A stretch of 61,279 nucleotides of DNA from Candidatus Eremiobacterota bacterium (GCA_031082125.1 JAVHLM010000026.1:1-61279), one strand, 5' to 3'. Numbered from the stretch's first letter, positions 16,292 through 26,054 are shown. Translations and numbers: made by a program. Notes: a model not told the origin generated them from the letters alone.

Positions 16292-17095
16292 ATGCTGGGA
16301 TCAAGGCTGAGATTTTCAAGAGAGCGGCTCGGCCACTCAAGGAGAGACCTTTCGGAATTATCGGGAATCGATCAGACCACTATCTACAAGATAGAGACGG
16401 AGAAGATCAAAAACCCCAACCTGTCAACTATTGAGCATCTTGCCCAGGCTCTGGATGTTGACGTGTTCTACCTGCTGGGGGCCACCGATGATCCCTCGAA
16501 GAAAAAGGCGGGCCATACTTCCATCAAGGTGGAGAAACCCCTCAAGGTGCAGCAGCTCAAGGAGGTGCTCCATGATTTCAAGGAAGTCTCTGCAAGGCTG
16601 AAGAAGGCCCGCATAGACCATGCCATGAAGGAAAGGCCCTATTACCCCATTCTGCTGGATGTGCCGCTTGACGGGGGGGAAGTGGACCTGTCCGATATCT
16701 CCGAGGAGCATATAAGGGGCCATATCAACATGGTGTACCATGAAAAAGTTGATTATATCTTTGAAGTCAAGGGAAATGCCATGGAGCCTTTTGTGGGGGA
16801 CGGCGCCCTCGTGATGGTGAGGGCATTTGAGCCTGGAATGGTCAAGGATGATGACGTGGCAGTCTTTCACCTCAAGGAGAAAAAAATCACCACCATAAGG
16901 CAGGCCTTTTTTCACCGGGTGCAGCAGAAGCTCAACGTGGGCCTCCGCTCTTTCAATCCCCCCGGGACCGACTGGTATCACTTTGTCCCTGAAATCATCA
17001 CCTGTGAAGGCAAGGTAATCGGCACGGAGACGGAGAAAAAGGCCATAAAGGCTCTCATTGAGAACCTTGAGCCCCGCAGCCCCCACCATAAATGA
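16292..17095 (+). CDS. HTH repressor with degenerate S24/LexA-like domain
   Basis: This 267-residue protein resembles phage CI/LexA-type repressors. It has an N-terminal XRE helix-turn-helix (LRFSRERLGHSRRDLSELSG, then IDQTTIYKIET), a linker and a C-terminal S24 peptidase-like beta fold (about 145-235). In active members the nucleophile lies in GxSM. Here the segment reads VKGNAMEPF, with Ala163 in place of serine, and the strand that carries the lysine (usually TVKR) reads TTIR. Both catalytic residues seem lost, so the protein should dimerise but not self-cleave. It would then be a repressor not directly induced by RecA. The start ATG follows GGCGAGGAGAGCCC. Confidence 0.85.
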   Translation: MLGSRLRFSRERLGHSRRDLSELSGIDQTTIYKIETEKIKNPNLSTIEHLAQALDVDVFYLLGATDDPSKKKAGHTSIKVEKPLKVQQLKEVLHDFKEVSARLKKARIDHAMKERPYYPILLDVPLDGGEVDLSDISEEHIRGHINMVYHEKVDYIFEVKGNAMEPFVGDGALVMVRAFEPGMVKDDDVAVFHLKEKKITTIRQAFFHRVQQKLNVGLRSFNPPGTDWYHFVPEIITCEGKVIGTETEKKAIKALIENLEPRSPHHK

Positions 17096-17113
17096 GAGGA
17101 CATATTTTTCATC

Positions 17114-19195
17114 ATGACACATCAACAGCAGCACACGACATCCCAGTCAGGCAGCAGGGCCCCCGTTCCCGCGGCCGGCAGGACCCCCAGAGAGCTGCTC
17201 CTCCACGGGGACAGGCGCATTGATGACTATTACTGGCTCAGGGACCGGGAGAATCCCGCGGTGACCGGTTATATCGAGGCGGAAAACCGCTATACCGGGG
17301 CGGTGATGGAAGATACGTCGGCCTTGCAGGAATCGCTTTACCGGGAGCTTGTGGGGAGAATCAGGGAGACCGATGTCTCGGCGCCGGTGAAGCGCGGCGG
17401 GTATTATTATTATTACCTCACCGAGGAGGGCAAAAGCTACCCTGTCTACTGCAGGAAAAAGGAGTCGCTTCTTGCCGGAGAGGAGGTGCTTCTTGACATG
17501 AACAGCCTTGCCGAAGGCCGTTCGTTCTGCGCCCTGGGGGCCTACGAGCCCTCACCGGATCACTCAAAGCTCCTTTATTCCGTGGATTTCAGCGGCAACG
17601 AGACCTATACGATCTGCGTGAAAGACCTCGAGAGAGGCGTCCTGCTTCCCGATGAGCTTGAGGCCACGGCGGGAAACTGCCAGTGGGGCGGCGATGGAGG
17701 CTCTTTCTATTACACGGTCCATGATGACGCCCACCGCCCCTTCAGGCTTTACCGCCACTTCCTGGGAACACCCCGCGCAGATGATGAGCTTCTTTACGAA
17801 GAGGGCGAGAAGGCTTTCAACCTGTTCATATCACGGTCAAGGAGCGGGAGGTTCCTGCTGCTGGATATTGCCGCCAATGACACCTCCGAGACCCGTTACA
17901 TTGACTTTTTGCAGCCGGGGAAGGCACCGGCCCTGCTTGCCCCGAGAAGAAAGGGCATAGAATACTTTGCGGAGCACTGGGAGGACCGCTTCTTCATCAG
18001 GACCAATGACAATGCGAAGAACTTCAGGGTCATGGAGGCGCCCCTTGACGCCCCCCCGGGGGAGCACTGGAAAGAGTTCATAGCCCACAGGGAGGACGTG
18101 CTGGTAGAGGACCTTGACGCCTTCAAGGGGCACCTGGTCGTCTATGAGCGAAAAGCAGGCCTCAGGCTTATAAGGATAATCTCTATGGAGAACCATGAGG
18201 AGCATTATATTGACTTCCCTGAGCCTGTCTATACCTTCAGGCCTGAAGGGAACAGAGAATACGGGAGCCAGAGCCTTCGGTTCACTTACGAGTCAATGGT
18301 CACGCCTGAATCGACGTGCCTTTACGGGATGAATACCCGCGAGCTGCAGGTCTTGAAGCAGAAGGAAGTCAAGGGTTATGACAAGAGCCTTTATGCTTCC
18401 GAAAGAATCAACGCCGTCTCCCATGACGGCACCCTGGTGCCCCTGTCGCTTGTTTACCGGAAGGACAGCCGGCGGGAGGGGGGGAATCCTCTGTACCTGC
18501 TGGGTTACGGCTCCTATGGCATCTGCCTGGAGCCTGTCTTCTCCCCGAACCGTCTCACCCTTCTGGACAGGGGATTTATCTTCGCCATCGCTCATATCCG
18601 CGGCGGTGAGGACCTGGGAAGGCCATGGTATGAAGAGGGTAAGCTCCTCAGGAAAAAAAATACCTTTCTCGATTTTATCGCCTGCGCGGAGCACCTGGTA
18701 AAGGAGCGCTACACGGTAAAAGAATCGCTTGTCATCTCAGGCAGGAGTGCCGGAGGGCTTCTTATGGGCGCCGTAATGGCCATGAGACCCGATCTCTGCC
18801 ATGCCATGGTGACTTATGTCCCCTTTGTGGATGTCCTGACCACCATGCTTGATGAGACTATTCCCCTCACCACGATAGAATATGCCGAGTGGGGAAATCC
18901 GAAGGAGAGGGAATATTACGAGTATATGAAATCATACTCGCCCTATGACAATCTGAAGCCGGCAGAGTATCCTCACGTACTTGTGTTTACGGGCCTTCAC
19001 GATACCAGGGTGATGTACTGGGAGCCCCTCAAGTTCGTGGCAAAGCTGCGCACCCTCAAAGAGGATGACCATCTTCTTCTCATCAAGATTGACTGCACTT
19101 CGGGCCATGGGGGCGCCTCGGGGAGATATGACCTGCTCAGGGAGATTGCCTTCGAGTTTGCTTTTCTCTTCAAAGTGATGGCGATTCCCGCCTGA
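17114..19195 (+). CDS. ptrB: Oligopeptidase B-type prolyl oligopeptidase (S9A)
   Basis: This 693-residue serine peptidase matches the usual length of oligopeptidase B, which cleaves small peptides after basic residues. The N-terminal half is the seven-bladed propeller, opening with RIDDYYWLRDRENPAV. The C-terminal alpha/beta-hydrolase domain has the catalytic set Ser545 in GRSAGGLLMGAV, Asp630 in GLHDTRV and His665 in SGHGG. The HIRGGEDLGRPWYEEGK segment is typical of the family. No signal peptide, so it is cytoplasmic. The ATG lies 18 bases after the previous stop and has only a distant AGAGGA site, so it may be co-transcribed with the upstream repressor gene. Confidence 0.93.
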   Translation: MTHQQQHTTSQSGSRAPVPAAGRTPRELLLHGDRRIDDYYWLRDRENPAVTGYIEAENRYTGAVMEDTSALQESLYRELVGRIRETDVSAPVKRGGYYYYYLTEEGKSYPVYCRKKESLLAGEEVLLDMNSLAEGRSFCALGAYEPSPDHSKLLYSVDFSGNETYTICVKDLERGVLLPDELEATAGNCQWGGDGGSFYYTVHDDAHRPFRLYRHFLGTPRADDELLYEEGEKAFNLFISRSRSGRFLLLDIAANDTSETRYIDFLQPGKAPALLAPRRKGIEYFAEHWEDRFFIRTNDNAKNFRVMEAPLDAPPGEHWKEFIAHREDVLVEDLDAFKGHLVVYERKAGLRLIRIISMENHEEHYIDFPEPVYTFRPEGNREYGSQSLRFTYESMVTPESTCLYGMNTRELQVLKQKEVKGYDKSLYASERINAVSHDGTLVPLSLVYRKDSRREGGNPLYLLGYGSYGICLEPVFSPNRLTLLDRGFIFAIAHIRGGEDLGRPWYEEGKLLRKKNTFLDFIACAEHLVKERYTVKESLVISGRSAGGLLMGAVMAMRPDLCHAMVTYVPFVDVLTTMLDETIPLTTIEYAEWGNPKEREYYEYMKSYSPYDNLKPAEYPHVLVFTGLHDTRVMYWEPLKFVAKLRTLKEDDHLLLIKIDCTSGHGGASGRYDLLREIAFEFAFLFKVMAIPA

Positions 19196-19209
19196 AGGCC
19201 CGGAGGATT

Positions 19210-19230
19210 AAATTCTCTCATAGAGAATTT
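19210..19230. repeat. Perfect inverted repeat between ptrB and zinc-ribbon gene
   Basis: AAATTCTCT-CAT-AGAGAATTT forms a 9-bp perfect inverted repeat just after the ptrB stop and 49 bases before the next start. There is no T-tract, so it is more likely an operator or RNA hairpin than a terminator. Confidence 0.5.
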
Positions 19231-19278
19231 CATGGAAGGTTTCGGGGGAGTGCCTGCATCTGCTGAGAGGGGGAGGCC

Positions 19279-20328
19279 ATGGGCAAGAGCTCAGATGATA
19301 CATCACTGTTCTGCATAGCCTGCGGGAAGCCTGTCATGGCTGACGCGCAGTTCTGCGGCGAATGCGGCGCTCCGGTAACGGCCGATACGGAGCATCCCGA
19401 TGCGCAGCCCTCTCTTTCCTGTGCTGTATGCGGGAAGAAGCTTGAGGGAGATTCCAGGTTCTGTGACGGGTGCGGCACAACAGTCTCGGTGACCGGCCCG
19501 CAGGGCAGGGGACCTCGCTGCAGCGCCTGCGGGAAAGAGCTTGAAGGGGATGCACAGTTCTGTGATGGATGCGGAAAAGCCTTGCAGCCTGCCATGCAGC
19601 CCCCTGCTCAGCCTGCCATGCAGCCCCCTGCTCAGCCCTCCGTTCTGCCTCCTGCTACCCCTTCCAATGGCGCGGGCTCAAGGGAAAAGGAGGCTGCAAA
19701 GCCCCGCCCGGCAGCAGTTCCAGTTTTCATTGCGGCAGGAGTCCTCGCAATTCTATATTTTATTGTGGCGCCTCACATAAAGATATTTAAGCCCCGCCCG
19801 TCGCCAGGAGCAGTCAGCTCCTCAGCGGAGCCGTCCCCGTCAGAGTCCTCATGGCCTCTGCCCGATGTGACTGAAACCCCCGGCGACGAGGTGACCGGCA
19901 CCCCGGGTAACGAGGTGACCGCCACCCCCGGCGGTGACTCCACTGGTGAGCCCCCGCCGCCTGACAGCGCTGACGCGACGGAATACCACCCTGCCATCGA
20001 TGTGGTCGAAAAGAATTTCAGGGCCATTCAGAACAAGAACTATCAGGAGCTTCTCGAGCTGCGCGCCGCCGCCGTGAAAAGCGGAAAAACCGCCCAGTAT
20101 TACGAGAATATTTATAAAAACAACATGTCGGTCGATCTGCTGGAAAAGGGCGTGCAGGTACTTGGCGAGAGCGAGGCAAGGGTGAACATCGTGGCACGCT
20201 TTACCGACGAGGTGAAGGGCGCCGAGGTCACCGAGGATTACGAGGGATGGTTTCTGCTGGTGAAAGAGGATGGGGAGTGGCGCATCAGTGACAACCACCT
20301 GGAGCTGGTAAAAGACAGCGCTCCCTAG
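19279..20328 (+). CDS. Triple zinc-ribbon membrane protein
   Basis: This 349-residue protein has three consecutive zinc ribbons in the first 110 residues (CIACGKPV...CGECG, CAVCGKKL...CDGCG, CSACGKEL...CDGCG). A Pro/Gln/Ala linker with a repeated PAMQPPAQ follows. Then come one transmembrane helix (about 148-168), a Pro/Thr/Ser-rich stretch with a TPG repeat and a C-terminal alpha/beta domain of about 110 residues resembling an NTF2/DUF4878-like fold (HPAIDVVEKNFRAIQNKNY, then DGEWRISDNHLEL). The ribbons should be cytoplasmic and the C-terminal domain periplasmic. Its stop codon overlaps the convergent kinase stop in the four bases CTAG. Its specific role is unknown. Confidence 0.85.
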   Translation: MGKSSDDTSLFCIACGKPVMADAQFCGECGAPVTADTEHPDAQPSLSCAVCGKKLEGDSRFCDGCGTTVSVTGPQGRGPRCSACGKELEGDAQFCDGCGKALQPAMQPPAQPAMQPPAQPSVLPPATPSNGAGSREKEAAKPRPAAVPVFIAAGVLAILYFIVAPHIKIFKPRPSPGAVSSSAEPSPSESSWPLPDVTETPGDEVTGTPGNEVTATPGGDSTGEPPPPDSADATEYHPAIDVVEKNFRAIQNKNYQELLELRAAAVKSGKTAQYYENIYKNNMSVDLLEKGVQVLGESEARVNIVARFTDEVKGAEVTEDYEGWFLLVKEDGEWRISDNHLELVKDSAP

Positions 20329-22466
20329 CGGATGAACTGGAAAGAGGTTATCACCTCGCGGAGTTTCCCCTTGAATATCTCGTCGCTGTCTTCAAACCCG
20401 CTGCGGGGCGAGGCGCCATACATCCCCTTGAGGTAGGCCATATCGCTCTCCTTTTCGCCCAGGAGGACGACCCTCAGCTGTGTCACTTCCGTATCGCTCG
20501 CTTTCCTGGCTTTCACTTCGATGGCGGCTTCGCAGCGGCTCAGTATAAGGGGAGCCTGCTGCAAGCGGGTAATACTCACGTTTTTTCTCTCGTCGCGGGA
20601 GATCCATTCTTCAAGATATGCAGAAGCGTCTTGCTTTCCTGGAGTCTGCGGGCTGATTTTCACTATCACATAGGCATCGGGATAGCGCGATTTCTTCTGG
20701 GGAGGGGGCATGTGTGCAAAGACGCCTACAGTCTGGGAGTCCTCTGCTGATGCCTTCTGGAGGGCGTAAGGATCGACAGTCCATCCCTTGGTGAGGACAA
20801 GCTGGTAATTGTGCTGTTCATCGCGGTAAAGTTTTGTCTTGGGGAGCAGTTCATGGGGGACTCCCTCGCCGGGGGTTATGGTGGGCAGGGTTCCATCGTT
20901 TACGAAGGCGGGCTTGCTTCGGCCTTCACCGTGAGCCCTTGTGGCTCCCGGCAGCTCAGGCGCATTCCTGGTGGGAATCACCTGGGGCGCATCCGTCGGC
21001 AGGATTGCTGCAGGGGGGGGAGGCGCCTCTGTTGACGCGGGAGGAGAAGATTGCACGCGGGCGGTGGGCTGCGGCGGCGAAGGCTCAGGGATACTGGCGG
21101 GCTGCGAGGCCTGCAGCAGGGAAGGCTCAGAAGGGGAAGCAGCCGCCAGGGAAGCCGAGGGCACAGGATTTTTGTGAGCCGCGGCCTCCACCTTGGTGGG
21201 CTTTGGTGAAGGCTTCCCGCCATGTGTTGAGGAAGGCGTGAGGGTGATAAGGGCTGCAAAAGGCTCTTCCTGAGAAGGTGAGGCTGCCATGGGAGTCATA
21301 AGAGATGGCGACGGGCCCAGGCGGGCCGTGCCCGAATCATGCCCGAGAATCCTGTTCACCAGGAAAAATCCCCCAATGACAATAAAAAGGCTTACAAGGG
21401 CTGCAGCCGCGACGGGAATGTAATCCTTCCTGCCCTGGGGCGGTGAGGTGCCTGCACCCTCTTCTTCAAGCCTGTTGGTTACCTGTGACCCCCCCTGGGC
21501 TCCTGCCCGGGAGGGGCCCTGCGAAGCTCCCTCCTCGAGGTCCCTTGTCTTTTGAGCCTTCGAAGTGTCCGGCGCCGGAGCGGCTTTTCCGTTTCCAAAA
21601 GGCTCGATGACGGGGAGAGGCACTTCCCTTGTATTGAGAAGGGCCTGCCTCATCTCCGAGATATTCTGGTACCGCTCCCTGGCGTCGAACTCCAGGGATT
21701 TCTTCACCACGCGCTCTATGTTCTCTGAAACCTTCGGGTTGATGGAGCGGACCGGCGCAAATGAAAAAGGCTCATCGCTCTGGCCCTGCCCGTTGGTTAT
21801 AAGATAGTGGAGCGTGGCGCCCAGGGTGTAGATGTCGGAGCGCTGATCGGTCTGAGCGCCGCCGTAATGCTCGGGTGATGCCGTGAGGGCCGAGCCCAGG
21901 GCTTCCGTATCCCTGGACTTTCCCTCTTTATAAATGCGTGCGATGCCGAAATCAATGAGGTGGATCTTCCCTTCCGTGCTCTTCACGAGGTTTCTCGGCT
22001 TGAGGTCCCTGTAAATAATGGGAGGATTCTGGCGGTGGAGGTATTCAAAGATATCGCAGATCTGCAGTGCCCAGCCCAGAATCACCTTCTCCTGGATGAA
22101 AGTCCCCGGGAAGGGCGATATGAGCTTATCCATGCTCGTTCCCTCGATAAAGTCAAGGACCAGATAGTAAAACCCATCTTCCTCGAATAGATCATAGCAT
22201 TTTACTATGAAGGGGTGGCTGAGGCGCTCCAGTATGGCTTTTTCCTGCGTGAGAGCGATAACCTTCCGGGAATCGCCCGCCTCTACCTCCTTGAGGAGGA
22301 ATTTCTGGCCGCGTCGCAAGCCCACATAGACAATGCTCATTCCTCCCGAGTCAAGAAAGCGTGCCACGTCGTAGATTCCCTTAAGGGGTGTCCCTTCGGG
22401 GAGCACGAGCAGGGGGAGGCCGTCAGAGCCCTTGGTGCCGTCCGGTGCAGGTACGCGGAATGCCAT
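20325..22466 (-). CDS. Hanks-type Ser/Thr protein kinase, transmembrane
   Basis: This 713-residue receptor-like kinase has a full active set: glycine loop GGMSIVYVG near 41, Lys59 in FLLKEVE, catalytic YRDLKPRN with Asp154 and Asn159, and DFG at 172-174. The kinase domain ends near residue 290. A polar linker, one transmembrane helix (about 351-373) and a Pro/Ser-rich extracytoplasmic spacer (about 380-540) follow. A C-terminal globular domain of about 160 residues (YQLVLTKGWTVDPYALQ and onward) resembles a lipoprotein-like or PsbP-like fold. It lies convergent to the zinc-ribbon protein, a possible partner. CAGGAG precedes the ATG; the upstream region has a TATAAT box. Confidence 0.92.
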   Translation of the reverse strand: MAFRVPAPDGTKGSDGLPLLVLPEGTPLKGIYDVARFLDSGGMSIVYVGLRRGQKFLLKEVEAGDSRKVIALTQEKAILERLSHPFIVKCYDLFEEDGFYYLVLDFIEGTSMDKLISPFPGTFIQEKVILGWALQICDIFEYLHRQNPPIIYRDLKPRNLVKSTEGKIHLIDFGIARIYKEGKSRDTEALGSALTASPEHYGGAQTDQRSDIYTLGATLHYLITNGQGQSDEPFSFAPVRSINPKVSENIERVVKKSLEFDARERYQNISEMRQALLNTREVPLPVIEPFGNGKAAPAPDTSKAQKTRDLEEGASQGPSRAGAQGGSQVTNRLEEEGAGTSPPQGRKDYIPVAAAALVSLFIVIGGFFLVNRILGHDSGTARLGPSPSLMTPMAASPSQEEPFAALITLTPSSTHGGKPSPKPTKVEAAAHKNPVPSASLAAASPSEPSLLQASQPASIPEPSPPQPTARVQSSPPASTEAPPPPAAILPTDAPQVIPTRNAPELPGATRAHGEGRSKPAFVNDGTLPTITPGEGVPHELLPKTKLYRDEQHNYQLVLTKGWTVDPYALQKASAEDSQTVGVFAHMPPPQKKSRYPDAYVIVKISPQTPGKQDASAYLEEWISRDERKNVSITRLQQAPLILSRCEAAIEVKARKASDTEVTQLRVVLLGEKESDMAYLKGMYGASPRSGFEDSDEIFKGKLREVITSFQFIR

Positions 22467-22637
22467 AGCGATCTCCTGAATGGGTGCTCCCCCTATTATA
22501 ATAGAATTTATTCAATAATAAAAGCTCTCCCTCCCCTGTGCATCTTACCGCCCCAAAATTACCTGTTGGCGGTCATGGATTTATAAAATCTCTCCCATGG
22601 TGCATACTGGAAGAAAATCAATGATGAGAGGTGCACC

Positions 22638-23162
22638 ATGATCAACAGGCTTACCGTCACCCCCGATACAAAATACTCCCGGCTCACCGAGGAGCAGAAG
22701 GACCTTCTTGAGCGCTCCCACGAAAGCGCCAGCATGGTTTCCGCCATTGCGAGGTCCATTTATCCTGCCGACAATGTGGACGGCGTGGATCTGAACCCGG
22801 AAAAAGGAAAGATCGAGATGGCAGGCCAGAAGGACAGCACTGTCATGATGCAAAAGATGTCCATCAAGGATCCCGATAAAAAGACCTTTGAGCTCAGGAA
22901 CGTGGAATCATTCGAGATGAAGGCCGTCGATCGCAGCAGCGGCCAGTTCTCCATGATGGCCCTTCAGAACGACGCGGCCTTTGATGCCGATGGTGATGGG
23001 AAAAAAGAACAGGGCATGCTCTGCACCCTGGCAGACGGTATCGTCAATCCTTACACGAAAAAGCCCGAGCTCAACGGCAGGCTTCAGGTCTTTGTGAACG
23101 AGGGATCCCAGTCAGTGACGGTAATCGAAGAGGTTCCCAGCCAGATCTGGACACCCCAGTAA
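22638..23162 (+). CDS. Orphan protein, 174 residues
   Basis: This hypothetical protein has no recognised domain. It begins MINRLTVTPDTKYSRLTEEQ. It holds a DADGDGKKEQG loop near residue 118 that resembles a calcium-binding EF-hand loop but lacks the flanking helices. There is no signal peptide. The start has a GAGAGGTGCACC ribosome site. It lies divergent from the Ser/Thr kinase gene at 22466. Its composition (Met, Asp, Ser, Lys) is like that of the small proteins at 27-33 kb, but it has no TTGAG-repeat promoter. Confidence 0.75.
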   Translation: MINRLTVTPDTKYSRLTEEQKDLLERSHESASMVSAIARSIYPADNVDGVDLNPEKGKIEMAGQKDSTVMMQKMSIKDPDKKTFELRNVESFEMKAVDRSSGQFSMMALQNDAAFDADGDGKKEQGMLCTLADGIVNPYTKKPELNGRLQVFVNEGSQSVTVIEEVPSQIWTPQ

Positions 23163-23267
23163 GAGACGGCACATAATCAGGCATAAAGGCAGGAGAGAAG
23201 TTCGTTACCACGAATTCTCTCTTGATTTATTTATGAGGTTCCTATCCTGCTCCCTGGAGCTCTCGGC

Positions 23268-24575
23268 GTGAACAAGGCAGTTTTTTTCCTCCTCCTTCTC
23301 TGGTCCGCCACTCTTTTAGCCGCCTGGGGAAGTGATATGCATCAAGCCGCACAGTCCGGCGATCTCGAAAAGGTGAAGGCTCTCCTCTCTAAAAAGCCCC
23401 GGCTTCTCAATGAAAAGGATTCCACCCTGCTCCATGACGCATCGCGGAGCGGTTCACTGCCCCTCGTGAAATACCTTCTCGTCGAAGGCGCCGATGTGAA
23501 CGCGAGGGACAGGCATGGGAGAACGGCCATTTTTTATGCAGGCAATGCCGATGTGGCGGCTCTTCTTATCTCAAAAGGCGCGAAGCTGGCTCTCAGGGAT
23601 GAAAAGGGGATGACAGCCCTTCATGTTACCTCCTGCCCCGATGTCGCCGGAAAGCTTGCCTCCTTTGGAGCCTCCCTTAACGCCAAGGACGGGAGCGGGG
23701 AGACGCCCCTTCACTCAGCGGCAATGAGGGGAGACCTTGAGATGGTCCGTAAGCTGATCTCTCTTGGTGAAAGCCTCAATATCAAGGCTGAGGACGGCCA
23801 TACCCCTCTCCACAATGCTATCAGGGGAGGAAAGACCGATGTCTCCCTATTACTCATAAGCCGCGGAGCTGACGTGAACGCCGAGGATGAGTGTGGAAGA
23901 ACCCCTCTCCATGATGCGGCTTCCTCAGGCGATGAGGGGTTTGTGGCGCTGCTGGTAAAAAATGGCGCAATGGTGAATGCCCGGGCATATGACGGTGTAA
24001 CCCCTCTTCACTGCGCCGTTGAAGGGGGAAAGGAGGGTATCGTAGCCCTCCTGCTCTCGCGGAATGCCGATGTAAATGCGGCGACGGGAGCGGATCTCAG
24101 GCCTCTCCACATTGCGGCCCTCTCGGGGAGCCTCGGCTCCGCAAAGCTTCTGGCCGCAAGGGGTGCCCTTCTTGAGGCGAAGAACAGGGAGGGGTACACC
24201 CCCCTTGCCCTTGCCGCCTCGGGGCATAAGTGGGACGTGGCGGAGTTCCTGATTGAGAGCGGCGCCAGCCCTGCCGTACGGTGCACCGACGGCCTGCCGG
24301 TGCTCCACAAGGCCGCAGCGGCAGGCACCAGGGAAACACTGGCACTGCTGGTGAAGAAAGGTGCCGATATCAATGCAGGTGACGGCTTTGAAGGGTACAC
24401 CCCTCTTTTCTGGGCCATCCAGGCAGGGAGATACGGCATGGTGGAGTACCTCATTTCCCTCGGAGCCGATCTCAACAACAGGAGCAACAGGAGCGGGATT
24501 TCGCCTCTCGAGGCAGCCCTGGGAAAAAAGTCCAGGACCATGGCGGAACTACTCAAAAAAAGCGGTGCTCGTTGA
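23268..24575 (+). CDS. Exported ankyrin-repeat protein
   Basis: This 435-residue protein starts with a signal peptide (hydrophobic residues 4-19, Ala-Ala-Trp-Gly after it). About eleven or twelve ankyrin repeats follow up to the end, with consensus such as GETPLHSAAMRGDLEMVRKL and GADVNAEDECGRTPLHDAAS. The start codon is GTG at 23268, with GGAG about 8 bases upstream; no better ATG exists. It should act in the periplasm or outside, binding other proteins. It is followed closely by another exported protein gene (48 bases), so the two may be an operon. Confidence 0.88.
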   Translation: MNKAVFFLLLLWSATLLAAWGSDMHQAAQSGDLEKVKALLSKKPRLLNEKDSTLLHDASRSGSLPLVKYLLVEGADVNARDRHGRTAIFYAGNADVAALLISKGAKLALRDEKGMTALHVTSCPDVAGKLASFGASLNAKDGSGETPLHSAAMRGDLEMVRKLISLGESLNIKAEDGHTPLHNAIRGGKTDVSLLLISRGADVNAEDECGRTPLHDAASSGDEGFVALLVKNGAMVNARAYDGVTPLHCAVEGGKEGIVALLLSRNADVNAATGADLRPLHIAALSGSLGSAKLLAARGALLEAKNREGYTPLALAASGHKWDVAEFLIESGASPAVRCTDGLPVLHKAAAAGTRETLALLVKKGADINAGDGFEGYTPLFWAIQAGRYGMVEYLISLGADLNNRSNRSGISPLEAALGKKSRTMAELLKKSGAR

Positions 24576-24623
24576 AGACCTTGAGGCCATGAAGCAGTAT
24601 TATCCTGAAAGAGAGATAAAACT

Positions 24624-25976
24624 ATGATATTCAACCCGTCCAGAACAATGCTCCTGAGGTTTTTCTCACTTCTGGCGCTTTTTTTCTTTTCCCTGGCAGT
24701 GAAGGGCTGGACTCTTGATAGAATAGAAGAGGGCACTGCCCCATGGAAGGATATAAAAACAGCTATTCTGCTGATCGGAGAGATGGGTGATTCCGGAAGT
24801 GCATTGATCCTTGAGGAAAAACTGAAGGGAGGCCTCATATGCCTCGGCCGGGAGAAGGATATAGAGGTTTTCGGCCTGCAGATTGCCATATCTCCCATTC
24901 TCGTCGGCTCCGCTGATGGGAAAGTCGGCCTGAAGCGCTCCGATTCGAAAGATTTCAAGAGGATCGCCCCGCTGGCAGTCGCACTTTATCACAAGCTGAT
25001 GCGCTCAATGCAGGCTCCTGTAGTGCGTTCAGCAAGTGCAGTCTCCTATGCGTACGGCGGCCCTCACATGGCCGAGCCTGATGCCGTTGCCCGGACGGCC
25101 TGCGCGGTTCTGAAATGGCTTCAATCATCTTCTCTTAACGCATCGGAGCGTAAAGAGCTTTTAACTGGCTGCCGTACTCTCGTGACAGCCTTCATGGCCG
25201 CGAAGTGTGGTGATATCTCCCTCACTGATGCAAAGGGCGCCGCGCTGGGAGCCAAGGGGCTTGATGATCTGCTGGCTGAAGGTGAGAAAACTGGCACCAT
25301 TCCTGCCGGCCTCCCGGGAATAAAGGCCGGGGAGACGGGGATTCCCCTTGAGAGCGAGCTTGCCGTGTCATGGCGTGGAAAAGGCATTGCCGCCGGCGAA
25401 GCCCTTGACCTGCGCGTGGAGAACACAGGTTCCAGGCCTGTCGTCTTCTGGCTTATTAAAGGAATGGTCGTGACGCCTGAAGATGACAAGAGCCAGCAGA
25501 TGGGCCTCATGCTCAATGAAGACGAGAAGATAACTCTTGCCCCCGGCGAGGTCTTCAGCAGGACTGTAAGAGCCTTCTGCCTGGAATATGAAAAACCCCT
25601 GCCTCCCAAGAGCGAGATAAAATATCAATTTGTCTCCCGCTTTGAAAAATACGTCCCTCTCATCGAGATCCTCCGCGCTGGGGCGAGGCTCTCAATTGAG
25701 AAAAAGTATCAGCCGGCAGTCTTTCCGCCGGCCCAGTATGACACCATTGTCATACAACGCACCATCTGGAGAGAGAACCAGAAGCTCTCAAAAAGGCCCC
25801 ATACCAGGGAAATCATACTTGAGGATCTCTTCTTTGAAATGGAGCGCATGCGCAAAGATAACATTCCCCAGGTACAGGTTGACAAGTTCTCCGATAATAT
25901 CTGGAAGGACATTGTCGCCACCCAGGACGAGGCTCCCAGGGAAAAGCCCGTGAGGGCCTTTTCCATTGAGGAGTGA
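24624..25976 (+). CDS. Exported protein of unknown function, 450 residues
   Basis: The protein has an N-terminal signal peptide (MLLRFFSLLALFFFSLAVKG). No family was recognised. A middle stretch (about 240-330) looks beta-rich and immunoglobulin-like (ELAVSWRGKGIAAGEALDL, then ENTGSRPVVFWL). The C-terminus is charged and helical. The start ATG at 24624 has GAGAGATAAAACT upstream. It follows the exported ankyrin gene in the same direction, suggesting joint export and function. Confidence 0.78.
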   Translation: MIFNPSRTMLLRFFSLLALFFFSLAVKGWTLDRIEEGTAPWKDIKTAILLIGEMGDSGSALILEEKLKGGLICLGREKDIEVFGLQIAISPILVGSADGKVGLKRSDSKDFKRIAPLAVALYHKLMRSMQAPVVRSASAVSYAYGGPHMAEPDAVARTACAVLKWLQSSSLNASERKELLTGCRTLVTAFMAAKCGDISLTDAKGAALGAKGLDDLLAEGEKTGTIPAGLPGIKAGETGIPLESELAVSWRGKGIAAGEALDLRVENTGSRPVVFWLIKGMVVTPEDDKSQQMGLMLNEDEKITLAPGEVFSRTVRAFCLEYEKPLPPKSEIKYQFVSRFEKYVPLIEILRAGARLSIEKKYQPAVFPPAQYDTIVIQRTIWRENQKLSKRPHTREIILEDLFFEMERMRKDNIPQVQVDKFSDNIWKDIVATQDEAPREKPVRAFSIEE

Positions 25977-26054
25977 GCCCGATGCCTGTTTCAGTACCGT
26001 CTGGAAATAGCAGCTTCCCAGGCACGCCTGGCAGGGAACCATTTTCAGGAATTA

